This document shows positions 55,029 through 62,858 of a stretch of 64,000 bases of DNA, in pieces. The stretch spans positions 4,092,001 through 4,156,000 of the forward strand of contig NC_008009.1 in assembly GCF_000014005.1 (NCBI RefSeq), read 5' to 3'. The notes under the pieces were generated by a model. That model was not told the DNA's origin. It did no database searches and worked only from the letters and a program-made list of their open reading frames with translations. Numbering within the stretch: the stretch's first letter is position 1; each line of letters begins with the position of its first letter. The position numbers were made by a program, and so were the translations under genes. The DNA comes from Candidatus Koribacter versatilis Ellin345 (GTDB lineage Bacteria > Acidobacteriota > Terriglobia > Terriglobales > Acidobacteriaceae).

Positions 55029-57341
55029 ATGCCCCTTTTCTCCTACCGCCTGTCGTCCTGCCTCCTTCTGCTTGCCGCCCTCCCTGGGTTCTCCCAAACT
55101 GCCGCAGAGCCGAAACTCAAAGACGTCGAAGCTAAATCCGGATCCGTCACGATCTATGGTCCCTTCCCCGACGCCGAAGGTCCCGTGACTGCTACTCCCG
55201 AGCCAGAAAACGCGGGAGACGAAGACGCCGATGATGGTCCCCACGACGTCGTAGATCCCAACCACGTCACCACCGTCGCCGTGAGTCAAACGAAAGTCTC
55301 CGGCGTCGCTATGGCCGGACACACCGCGGTGCTCGCCTCCGAAATGAATGGAGGTCCTGAAAAAGTGCTTCGTGACGAGATCGTTTTTGGAGAGTCCTTG
55401 TTCCTGTCACCCAGCCTTCGCAGCCAGGCGCTCACCTACAAATTTCCCGCTGATGCTTCGGAGAGTACTGGCGCCGTGGATCCCGAACTCGCCGTTGGCA
55501 CCAACGCGGTTGGCGTTCTTACCTGGGACTCTCTCGTTTTCTATTTCAAGTCTGGAAAGCGAATTGAAAGGACTGTGGGCTTTACCGGCGACATCAAACT
55601 CCGCGATCAGATCTTCAAAAACCTGATCGTCGGCATCGACAAGGTCCTCAATCTCAATCAGGACGTGAAACCGGGTAAGCTCCTCATGTCCTCATCCACA
55701 AGCCAGATCGGCGATGCACGCCTCGCCTTCGACGAGTTTCATCATCGTTTTGTGTTGCTCGCCACCGCCAAGAATCAGAGTGATGCCACCGATTCTCTGA
55801 GCATTTCGCAGCGGCGCACCAAATTCTTTCTCGCGGTTTCCTGCAACGAAGATCCCTGGGTGCCTTGCCCCGGAAACCCCCACCAGCACTTCCACGTTTA
55901 TGGATTCAACGCTGTACCCGGTGACGGAGACTGCAGCTCTCGACAAGAGGAACAGTGCCCGCACTCACCGTTCACTCCCGGCAATGCCGCCGACTATCCC
56001 ACCCTCGGCATCACGCCGTCGCGCTACATCATGGCTATCAAGGTCGGGCACGCTCCACTGGATGGCGGCGATCACTCCGATCTTTACTCCTACATGATCG
56101 CGGTGAATGCAGACGACGTGGGTTTCGGAAGTAAGGCTCCAGAGATCCACACCTTTTGGGATTGGCAGGAAGCCAATGGAAATAATTCTCAAGGGAACGT
56201 TGCGGCGGTTGTAATGCACGACCACCTCGCCGCTGGAAAATCGGATGACGCCGGTATGCTCGCCAAGTATGAGGACGGCCAGATCATCCTCACTATGATC
56301 TCCGAAACCAATCCGGTGAAATTTCAGTCCATGGCCATCGATCTGCCGAATCTGAATTCCTCAACAACCTGGGTTCAGAAAGGAAGCCCACGGCCTATCA
56401 ACTATGGCAATGTCTCTCATTTCCCCGTCGAGGCCCACTTCACCAAGGGAACCCTCGTCCTCACTTTCAACGATTGCATCCAGTGGACGAACAACTCCAA
56501 TGGCTGTGTGCCGTCCGCCCGACTCGTCACCCTCGACATGGCCAACTACCCGCACGGAGTCCATGTCGACATCGATCGCGTCATCGGCTGGCGCAACTTC
56601 TTTGACGATCCCCCGAACGCTCTCAACGCCTACGGCCTGCCGGGCGCAGTCATGAACCGCGATGGCAACATCGCCATGGTTTTTGCTCGTACCGGCAAGG
56701 ATCTTTTTCCCGAGGCGCGTTACAGCGTATTTCTAAAGACCGAAAAAGACATTCGCCCCAGCGCCCTGTTATCGAAAGGAACCGGGCCCTCCTCGCCTTT
56801 CGATCCTTTGAACCCGAAGCTTAAGCCGCGTCTTCTCGATACCGCAGGCATCGCGCTTGATCCCTTCGATCGCACTTCTATCTGGATGGCAACTTTCACC
56901 GGTAGAGCAGGCACTTCCTGGAAAGTGGCCGTGGGCAAGGTTTTCGGAGAGGTTCACCCGGACCTGGATGTGCACGACTCGATCAAGGTCACTCCGTTCT
57001 CCGCTCGCCCAGGCGACACCATTACCGTGGAATGTCTCATCAGCAACGACGGCGACGGCATCGCCAAGAATCCTAAGTTCGATGTTCTGGCCGTCGATCA
57101 AAATAACAAACTCACCATCCTCAGTCATCGCGATGGCAACGACTATTCTCCGGGCGAAGCTCGTCGCGTCACGTTTAAAGAGAAGCTCCCCCAGGACCTG
57201 CCCCAGGGAAAATACATCATCCGCATCAACGGTTCCCTGGCCCAGAACGAATACCGCACCGACAATGATTCTTCGGAGATTCTCAACTTCACCATCTTGC
57301 CGAAATACACCACCGGAGGTGGGCCAACGAGCAAACCCTGA
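55029..57341 (+). CDS. Large secreted protein with C-terminal CARDB-like domain
   Basis: The 770-residue protein has a signal peptide (LLLLAALPGFSQT) and a good ribosome-binding site (AAGGAGACC). The middle region (about 120-600) has regular beta-rich repeats with many Asp, Gly and Asn residues, suggesting a propeller-type fold. It includes Cys-rich stretches such as CNEDPWVPCPG and DGDCSSRQEEQC. The last ~100 residues (KVTPFSARPGDTITVECLISNDGDG) resemble a CARDB/Ig-like cell-surface domain. I do not recognise the family; it is probably extracellular. It is monocistronic. Confidence 0.75.
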   Translation: MPLFSYRLSSCLLLLAALPGFSQTAAEPKLKDVEAKSGSVTIYGPFPDAEGPVTATPEPENAGDEDADDGPHDVVDPNHVTTVAVSQTKVSGVAMAGHTAVLASEMNGGPEKVLRDEIVFGESLFLSPSLRSQALTYKFPADASESTGAVDPELAVGTNAVGVLTWDSLVFYFKSGKRIERTVGFTGDIKLRDQIFKNLIVGIDKVLNLNQDVKPGKLLMSSSTSQIGDARLAFDEFHHRFVLLATAKNQSDATDSLSISQRRTKFFLAVSCNEDPWVPCPGNPHQHFHVYGFNAVPGDGDCSSRQEEQCPHSPFTPGNAADYPTLGITPSRYIMAIKVGHAPLDGGDHSDLYSYMIAVNADDVGFGSKAPEIHTFWDWQEANGNNSQGNVAAVVMHDHLAAGKSDDAGMLAKYEDGQIILTMISETNPVKFQSMAIDLPNLNSSTTWVQKGSPRPINYGNVSHFPVEAHFTKGTLVLTFNDCIQWTNNSNGCVPSARLVTLDMANYPHGVHVDIDRVIGWRNFFDDPPNALNAYGLPGAVMNRDGNIAMVFARTGKDLFPEARYSVFLKTEKDIRPSALLSKGTGPSSPFDPLNPKLKPRLLDTAGIALDPFDRTSIWMATFTGRAGTSWKVAVGKVFGEVHPDLDVHDSIKVTPFSARPGDTITVECLISNDGDGIAKNPKFDVLAVDQNNKLTILSHRDGNDYSPGEARRVTFKEKLPQDLPQGKYIIRINGSLAQNEYRTDNDSSEILNFTILPKYTTGGGPTSKP

Positions 57342-57472
57342 TCCTCTCAAACCCCGGTCCTACCGCACCCGAGATGGAGACTGGCTCTTCCAATGCCACG
57401 AGCCGAGGAGCGGACTCGTTCGTCCCCCTTCGCGCTCCGTCGTGCCCTTCGTTTGTGCAAGATTTTGTTCGA

Positions 57473-57715
57473 TCACACCTTGCTCTTCCGCAAGTTGAAC
57501 ACCCAGAACGCACCGAACAACAAGATGTGCCCGATGACAATCTCCAGATAGCCCTTATGCAGAGGAAACAGCACGATCACCGATACCGCCAGGCTCGCCA
57601 GCCCAGTCAAATATCCCTTTTCATATTCGATATCGCCGATCCGCCAGAAGAGCACCGCAAACAGAATTGCGAACACCAACCCGAGCACAATGTCGAAATA
57701 GTCGTATGGATCCAT
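57473..57715 (-). CDS. Small membrane protein
   Basis: The 80-residue protein starts at ATG 57715 (MDPYDYFDIVLG). It has two or three hydrophobic helices (IVLGLVFAILFAVLF, GLASLAVSVIVLFPL, EIVIGHILLFGAFWVFNL). It lies 58 bases after the ECF41 sigma gene on the same strand and may be cotranscribed with it. Function is unknown. Confidence 0.65.
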   Translation of the reverse strand: MDPYDYFDIVLGLVFAILFAVLFWRIGDIEYEKGYLTGLASLAVSVIVLFPLHKGYLEIVIGHILLFGAFWVFNLRKSKV

Positions 57716-57773
57716 CCTGGGCGCCCTTAAACGAACCGACCATTGGACGCCCAAATCCGCGCAACATCAACTC

Positions 57774-58661
57774 TCACTCCGGCAGTAGCTGTACATCCAT
57801 CACCGCGAGCCGCTCTTTCTCCCCGATGATCTCTACCTCGCGAATACGTCCCTCATCCGAAATCGAGAGACGCACAGCCCGGAATAGTTTGCCACGCGGC
57901 GCCATCACCACACCGACTTCGCCATCCACCAACACCGTCCGCGCCAAGCGTGCGCCTTCTGCGAATTGGATCGCACCACGAGCCCAAGTTTCGGCGCCGC
58001 GAATTTCGATGTCCTTCCCACCAGTCGCTGAGAATTTATCAATGCGCACCACGACATTAGGATCGAGCACCGAGACCAATCCTTCAAAGTCCCTCGCCCG
58101 CAGCGCCGTAAGAAACGCATCCACCACTCGCCGATGCGCATTGAGCACGTTGCGTTCAATCGCCGGCGGCCCCTGAACTCTGCGACGCGCGCGGCTCGCA
58201 AGCTGACGCACCGCAGCCGGCGTCTTGTCCAACACCGCCGCAACTTCCTCGAACGACTGCCCGAACAAATCATGCAAAACAAACGCCAGCCGCTCCGCCG
58301 GACTCAGCCGGTCCAGCACCACCAGCAGCGCGATTCCTACCGAGTCTGCGAGCATCGCTTCCTGCTCTGGATTGTTTCTTTTTTGAGTCGACGCGACCGG
58401 CTCCGTAACTTCTGTATCCAGCGCTTCCTCGCGCCGCGCTTTCCGCGAGCGCAGCGTGTCCAGACATACCCGCGCCACCACCGTCGTCAGCCACGCATTC
58501 AGGTTATTCACCTGTTGCGTGTCCGCGCGATTCAGGCGCAGCCATGCTTCCTGCACAGCATCCTCGGCCTCAGTCGCCGAGCCCAGCATCCGGTACGCCA
58601 CCGCGCGCAAATGACTGCGGTTCTCTTCAAATCGTTCTGCGAGGAATTTTTTCTCGTCCAT
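57774..58661 (-). CDS. ECF41-type RNA polymerase sigma factor
   Basis: The 295-residue protein has sigma region 2 (about 10-80, with AYRMLGSATEAEDAVQEAWLRL) and region 4 (about 115-170, with LSPAERLAFVLHDLFGQSFEEVA and TPAAVRQLASRARRRV). A C-terminal SnoaL-like extension (about 180-295, with GGKDIEIRGAETWARGA) follows, the hallmark of the ECF41 group, where it regulates activity. It is divergent from an AhpD/carboxymuconolactone decarboxylase-like gene, the classic ECF41 partner. Both genes have an ECF41-like promoter. Confidence 0.95.
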   Translation of the reverse strand: MDEKKFLAERFEENRSHLRAVAYRMLGSATEAEDAVQEAWLRLNRADTQQVNNLNAWLTTVVARVCLDTLRSRKARREEALDTEVTEPVASTQKRNNPEQEAMLADSVGIALLVVLDRLSPAERLAFVLHDLFGQSFEEVAAVLDKTPAAVRQLASRARRRVQGPPAIERNVLNAHRRVVDAFLTALRARDFEGLVSVLDPNVVVRIDKFSATGGKDIEIRGAETWARGAIQFAEGARLARTVLVDGEVGVVMAPRGKLFRAVRLSISDEGRIREVEIIGEKERLAVMDVQLLPE

Positions 58662-58662
58662 C

Positions 58663-58689
58663 TGTCACATTCTCCCACCGTCGTTCGTC
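58663..58689 (+). promoter_or_regulatory. ECF41-type promoter for the AhpD-like gene
   Basis: TGTCACA (58663-58669), 16 bases, then CGTC (58686-58689). This is the ECF41 target consensus as I remember it (TGTCACA-N16-CGTC). It ends 51 bases before ATG 58741. Confidence 0.8.
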
Positions 58690-58697
58690 ACTTGGTT

Positions 58698-58724
58698 GAC
58701 GAACGAAATTCACTTTTTGTGACA
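58698..58724 (-). promoter_or_regulatory. ECF41-type promoter for the sigma gene (mirror image)
   Basis: On the minus strand TGTCACA (58724-58718) is followed by 16 bases and CGTC (58701-58698). It has the same spacing as the plus-strand copy. It ends 36 bases before the ATG at 58661, so the sigma factor is probably autoregulated. Confidence 0.8.
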
Positions 58725-58740
58725 GAAGGAGCTCATCTTT

Positions 58741-59244
58741 ATGAAATCAAGAATGACCAATCCCGCCTTAATCCTTCCCGAAGCCATGCAGGCCCTGCGC
58801 ACCATCTCGACGCTGATTGAGAAGGCCGGCGTGCCGGTCACCACCCTGCAACTGATCGAGCTGCGCGTCAGTCAAATCAATGGTTGCAGCGTCTGCCTTG
58901 AGATGCACGCATTCGTTGCCAAGAAGGCAGGCGAGACTGACACTCGCCTCGTCGCCCTCGCCGGCTGGCGCGACGCTCCTTACTACTCCGATGCCGAGCG
59001 CGCCGCCCTCGCCCTTGCCGAGCATGTCACGCGCCTGAGCGATCGCAGCGATCCGGTTCCCGACACAGTTTGGAACGAAGCCGTCCGCCACTATGATGAG
59101 AAAGGCCTCTCCGCCCTCCTCCTCGCAATCACCTCGATCAATACCTGGAACCGGTTGAACGTCGCAACACGACAGGTTGCGGGTGAGTGGATGAAATTCC
59201 CGGAAGCGGTGAAGATGCTGGAAGAATACGCCGTGGCAAAATAA
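58741..59244 (+). CDS. AhpD/carboxymuconolactone decarboxylase-family protein
   Basis: The 167-residue protein carries the CxxC plus His signature (INGCSVCLEMHA, near residues 47-58) typical of AhpD-like peroxidase adaptors and carboxymuconolactone decarboxylases. The N-terminal helix pair and C-terminal WNRLNVATRQVAGEW complete the fold. It is divergent from the ECF41 sigma gene and is the likely ECF41 target. Its role is probably peroxide or electrophile stress. Confidence 0.9.
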   Translation: MKSRMTNPALILPEAMQALRTISTLIEKAGVPVTTLQLIELRVSQINGCSVCLEMHAFVAKKAGETDTRLVALAGWRDAPYYSDAERAALALAEHVTRLSDRSDPVPDTVWNEAVRHYDEKGLSALLLAITSINTWNRLNVATRQVAGEWMKFPEAVKMLEEYAVAK

Positions 59245-59248
59245 TTCG

Positions 59249-59280
59249 GGTGCCCCAGGTCTCGCAATTTGAGACCTGGG
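59249..59280. repeat. REP-like palindrome/terminator between convergent genes
   Basis: CCCAGGTCTC (59254-59263) and GAGACCTGGG (59271-59280) form a perfect 10-base stem with a 7-base loop, preceded by GGGTGCC. The GGGTGCCCCA start matches the REP copies at 9.7 kb. It may also terminate the AhpD-like transcript. Confidence 0.6.
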
Positions 59281-59295
59281 TGCGTCGAAACGCCG

Positions 59296-60925
59296 CTACC
59301 CAGTCGGAAAGAACATCGAGAACACCGTCCCGTGATTCGCGTCGGCAGTGCTGCTACGAACCCGCAGCGTGGCACCGTGCTGGTCCAGGATTTCCTTCGA
59401 GATCCAAAGCCCCAGGCCGGTGCCTGTCATTCCCTTCGTAGTGAAGAAAGGTTCGAAGAGTCGCTGTAGCACTGGCCGCGACATCCCCGTTCCCGAGTCG
59501 CACAGAGTGATGCGAACTCCTTTTTGTTGGCTGGAGAGATCGACAGAATCTCGAAGCCGAACCACGATGCGTCCACCTGGACGACAAGCATCGACCGCAT
59601 TATTGATCAGGTTCACGAATACTTGCCGCAGATCGCCCTCACGGCCCACAATCTCGCCACGCGTAGCAAAGTCTTTCTCAACCGTGAGACCAGCATTTCG
59701 CAACCGGCCCGCCAGCAACGTGATCACGTTGTCGACAATATCTTGCAGGAACACTGCCTTCTTGTTCGTGCTCTCGCGATGAAAGCGCAACGTTTGGGTT
59801 GTAATCTTCGCGACCCGATCCAGTTCCTGCTGCGCCGACTTCAGGAAAGCCATGCGCTGCGCTCGTTCATCCGTGACTTCGACCAGGTACAGCAGATTGG
59901 TTACGGCTTCCAGCGGGTTATTGATCTCGTGCGCGATGCTCGCCGCGAGACGGCCCACCACGGCAAGTTTCTCTGCCTGCACCAATAAACGCTCCGCCTT
60001 GTTCCGGTCGGAAACGTCGGTTCCCAGCGCAATAATGCCAGTCACGTTGCCATCGGAATCCCGAACCGGTTGGTACGCGAAATCCAGAATTCTCGGCTCC
60101 GGCGGAAACCCTGCCTTTCGCGCAAGGAGAATCTGGGAACCATGCGCCACATGCGGCTCCCCGGTGTGGTAAACGCGATCGAGAATCTTGAGATAACCTT
60201 GTTCGACAGCTTCCGGAACAGCCTCGCCTACCGGCTTTCCCAGGAGTTCACGGTCCCCGATCAATTCCCGGTAGAGTGCATTGGTGAACTCAAAAACGTG
60301 CTCAGGGCCCTTCAGCACCGCCACAAAAGCTGGCGCCTGGGTTAGCAGTTCCAACAACCGTTGCCGTTCATGCTGCAACTCCGCCAGGAGATGCGAGCGC
60401 TGCTTCTCCAACTGGACCCGCCCCGTCGTCTCCGAGCATGTAACCAGCGTCCCGCAGATCGTTCCATCCGCGGAACGGACGGGGCTGTAGCTGTACGTCC
60501 AATAGACGTCCTGCAGCACTCCATTGCGGTAGATCGGAACCAACTGGTCTTCGTACCAACATGCATCGCCCCGCGACATCACGGCCGCAATGTCCGGCCC
60601 AATGATGTCCCAAATTTCGGGCCAACATTCCGGGCCGCTCTGTCCCAATGCCCGCGGATGTTTGTCCTCTCCTAAGCTTGGCCGATACGCATCGTTGTAA
60701 AACTGCGTGAGTTCCTTGCCCCACCACAGGAACATCGGCTGCCGGTTCGCCAGCAGAAGGTTCACTGTAACCACGAGCACATCCGGCCAGGCCCTCAATT
60801 GGCCCGACGGGGGTTCGGCTCCAGTCGAACGCACGCGTCCGGTCCGCCATTTCACCGGCGCCGAAGATGCGTTGGGTTGGCTGCTGCAAGTCGTTAGGAT
60901 CGTTGGAATTGGAGGGTGTCGCCAT
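59296..60925 (-). pseudogene. PAS-type sensor histidine kinase with a frameshift near its N-terminus
   Basis: The family N-terminus (MATPSNSND...GEMADRTRAFDWSRTPVGP, starting at 60925) lies in one frame. The rest (AWPDVLVVTVNLLL... through the kinase) lies in another. Deleting one G from a GGG run at 60792-60794 (plus strand CCC) restores GPIEAWPDVL, the expected consensus, giving a 542-residue protein. The rest has a PAS4-like domain, a second PAS, and a complete HisKA (IAHEINNPLEAV) and HATPase. Either a real +1 mutation or a sequence error is possible. If real, a short start at 60855 could still give a truncated kinase. Confidence 0.8.
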
Positions 60926-61490
60926 GGGGAGAAGTTCGTCGTGCCCTGAGCTTGAGCATATTATTTCGTCCGCGCTCAGTCAAAGAAATGGGTGCCTGAC
61001 CGGACTTCGCGTACGAGGTTACCGCGAAGAAAGCAGGAAAACTTATGGTAAAACCCGAAGTTAGAAGTTGATAAACATAGTTTTCCAAGTGCTTATTTAC
61101 TCGTTATTTGCGGAGAGCGCGTTTAAACGCGGTCGGAAAAATGCCGGTTTTGCTCCGTGAATTTCTTCCTGGAATGCCATAAAACGCGACCCTGGAGCCA
61201 GAAAAGTGTTCAACTCGGCTTTTTGCCGCAAAGGTGGTACAGAAAAGTGGAAGGATTTTGTTTGGTGAAGAGTAAATAGCGAACAAAGCCTTTGTTGCCT
61301 GTGCTTTCCATTCCCATTTTGGCTTACTATCCCCGGCTAAGTTGCTGAATCCACGTGCCGCGTGCACGCTCCCTATCTTGACCAGAGATGAGCACTGTCG
61401 TAATATTTCGCAGCTCACTTTCCCCTTCAAGTCCCCTTAAGGGCTGTTTCATTGCCCAGCTGAACCCCGCTCTTCGAGAAAGGTCTATCG
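60926..61490. other. 565-base intergenic region with large repeat copy B
   Basis: No gene was recognised. Positions 61021-61263 match 11263-11503 in inverted orientation. The remainder is unremarkable, leading to the metallo-beta-lactamase gene. Confidence 0.6.
61021..61263 (-). repeat. Long intergenic repeat, copy B
   Basis: Reverse-complemented, it shares the ordered blocks CAAAATCCTTCCACTT, TTGAACACTTTT, CCAGGGTC, TAAATAAGCACTT and CAACTTCTAACTTCGGGTTT with 11263-11503. Spacing is nearly identical. It is intergenic in both cases. Confidence 0.85.
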
Positions 61491-62795
61491 ATGCACGTGA
61501 CGTGGGTAAACCACGCTTCGTTCGTTGTTTCCGCTGCGAACGTCTCTATTATGTCCGACCCCTGGTTGGAGGGAACCGCGTTCGATGACGGCTGGGGCCT
61601 GCTTTCTGCAACGAAGTTCGGGTACGAAGAGTTCCGCGACATTACCCACATTTTCATTACCCATGAGCATCCCGACCATTTTTCTCCCAAGTCGTTGCGG
61701 GGCATAGCGCCTGAACATCGCGCACGGATTACGGTGCTTTACCACAAGACGAGAGATCGCCGCGTCCTGCAGTACTGCGCCTCGCTCGGGTTCAAGACGC
61801 AGGAACTTCCTGAGGAAGAGTGGTTCGCGCTCGCACCGGGCTTTGAGGTTTTCTGTGGGCGAACCGGGTTGATCGATTCGTGGCTTGCATACCGGGCGGA
61901 CGGCAAGGTCATCCTCAATCTGAATGATTGCATTTATACGACGAAGGCGAAGTTACTTCCGATCCGCGAGCGCCTGGGGAAACCTGACGCCTTGTTCACC
62001 CAGTTTTCCTATGCAGATTGGGCTGGCAATCCGGAGGATGAAGAACGCCACAAGCAGCACGCGCAGCGAAAGCTGGCCCAAATGAAAATGCAATGCGAGG
62101 TATTTGAGCCTCGCGTTGTGGTGCCATGCGCAAGCTTTGTGTGGTTTTGTCACAAAGAAAACTACTTCATGAACGCTCACGCCAATCGCATTGGTGACGT
62201 GCATCGATTCTGCACCGAGGACGTGAAGTGTGCCTCCGTGGTCCTGTATCCGGGAGACCAGTGGGAGGTGGTTACGGAGCACGACTCCGAGTCCGCTATC
62301 CGCAAGTACAACGAAGACTACGCCAGTCTCCCTTCACGGCCCCTGGTGTCGTCCCCGGAGATTCCCATCGAGAAGCTGAAAGATGCCTATCGCAATTACA
62401 TCCGCAAGGCGCGGGCCAAGAACACGCCAAAGCTCCTGGAACTCATCCCCGCCTCCGTGGTGTTTCTCAGTGATCTTGGGAAGAAAGTGCGAATTTCGAT
62501 GAAGCATGGGATCGAAGTGCTTGCTGAGGGAGATGCCACGCCCGCTGATATCTCCTTGGGATCGGAATCTCTGCATTACTGCTACCTGTTCGACTGGGGT
62601 GGCGCGACCTTGGGAGTCAACGGGCGATATACGGTGCCGCCGCAAGGACGTCCACGGCGCTTTTTCTGGAATTTCCAGGTCCAGTCCTACAACGCATCGG
62701 GGGTTCGCTTCGACATGAAGATGGTGAGCATCATCGCCGCCAGAAAAATCTTGAGTAAGTTTGGAGTACCGGTGCTGGAAACACTCGACGTTTGA
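61491..62795 (+). CDS. Metallo-beta-lactamase-fold hydrolase
   Basis: The 434-residue protein has the MBL signature THEHPDHF (near residues 57-64), preceded by a strand-turn region (FVVSAANVSIMSDPWLEG), with Asp in LNLNDCIYTT and further C-terminal metal-ligand candidates. The closest style is the cluster of MBL proteins associated with sugar or CMP-sialate metabolism, but I cannot name a reaction. It precedes the C5-epimerase-like gene by 63 bases and probably belongs to the same polysaccharide pathway. Confidence 0.8.
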   Translation: MHVTWVNHASFVVSAANVSIMSDPWLEGTAFDDGWGLLSATKFGYEEFRDITHIFITHEHPDHFSPKSLRGIAPEHRARITVLYHKTRDRRVLQYCASLGFKTQELPEEEWFALAPGFEVFCGRTGLIDSWLAYRADGKVILNLNDCIYTTKAKLLPIRERLGKPDALFTQFSYADWAGNPEDEERHKQHAQRKLAQMKMQCEVFEPRVVVPCASFVWFCHKENYFMNAHANRIGDVHRFCTEDVKCASVVLYPGDQWEVVTEHDSESAIRKYNEDYASLPSRPLVSSPEIPIEKLKDAYRNYIRKARAKNTPKLLELIPASVVFLSDLGKKVRISMKHGIEVLAEGDATPADISLGSESLHYCYLFDWGGATLGVNGRYTVPPQGRPRRFFWNFQVQSYNASGVRFDMKMVSIIAARKILSKFGVPVLETLDV

Positions 62796-62858
62796 AGTGT
62801 TTTCCATGCTGACAGTTTCAACTCACGGGCCCCTCTAGTTAGATTCGGAGATAAGGAA

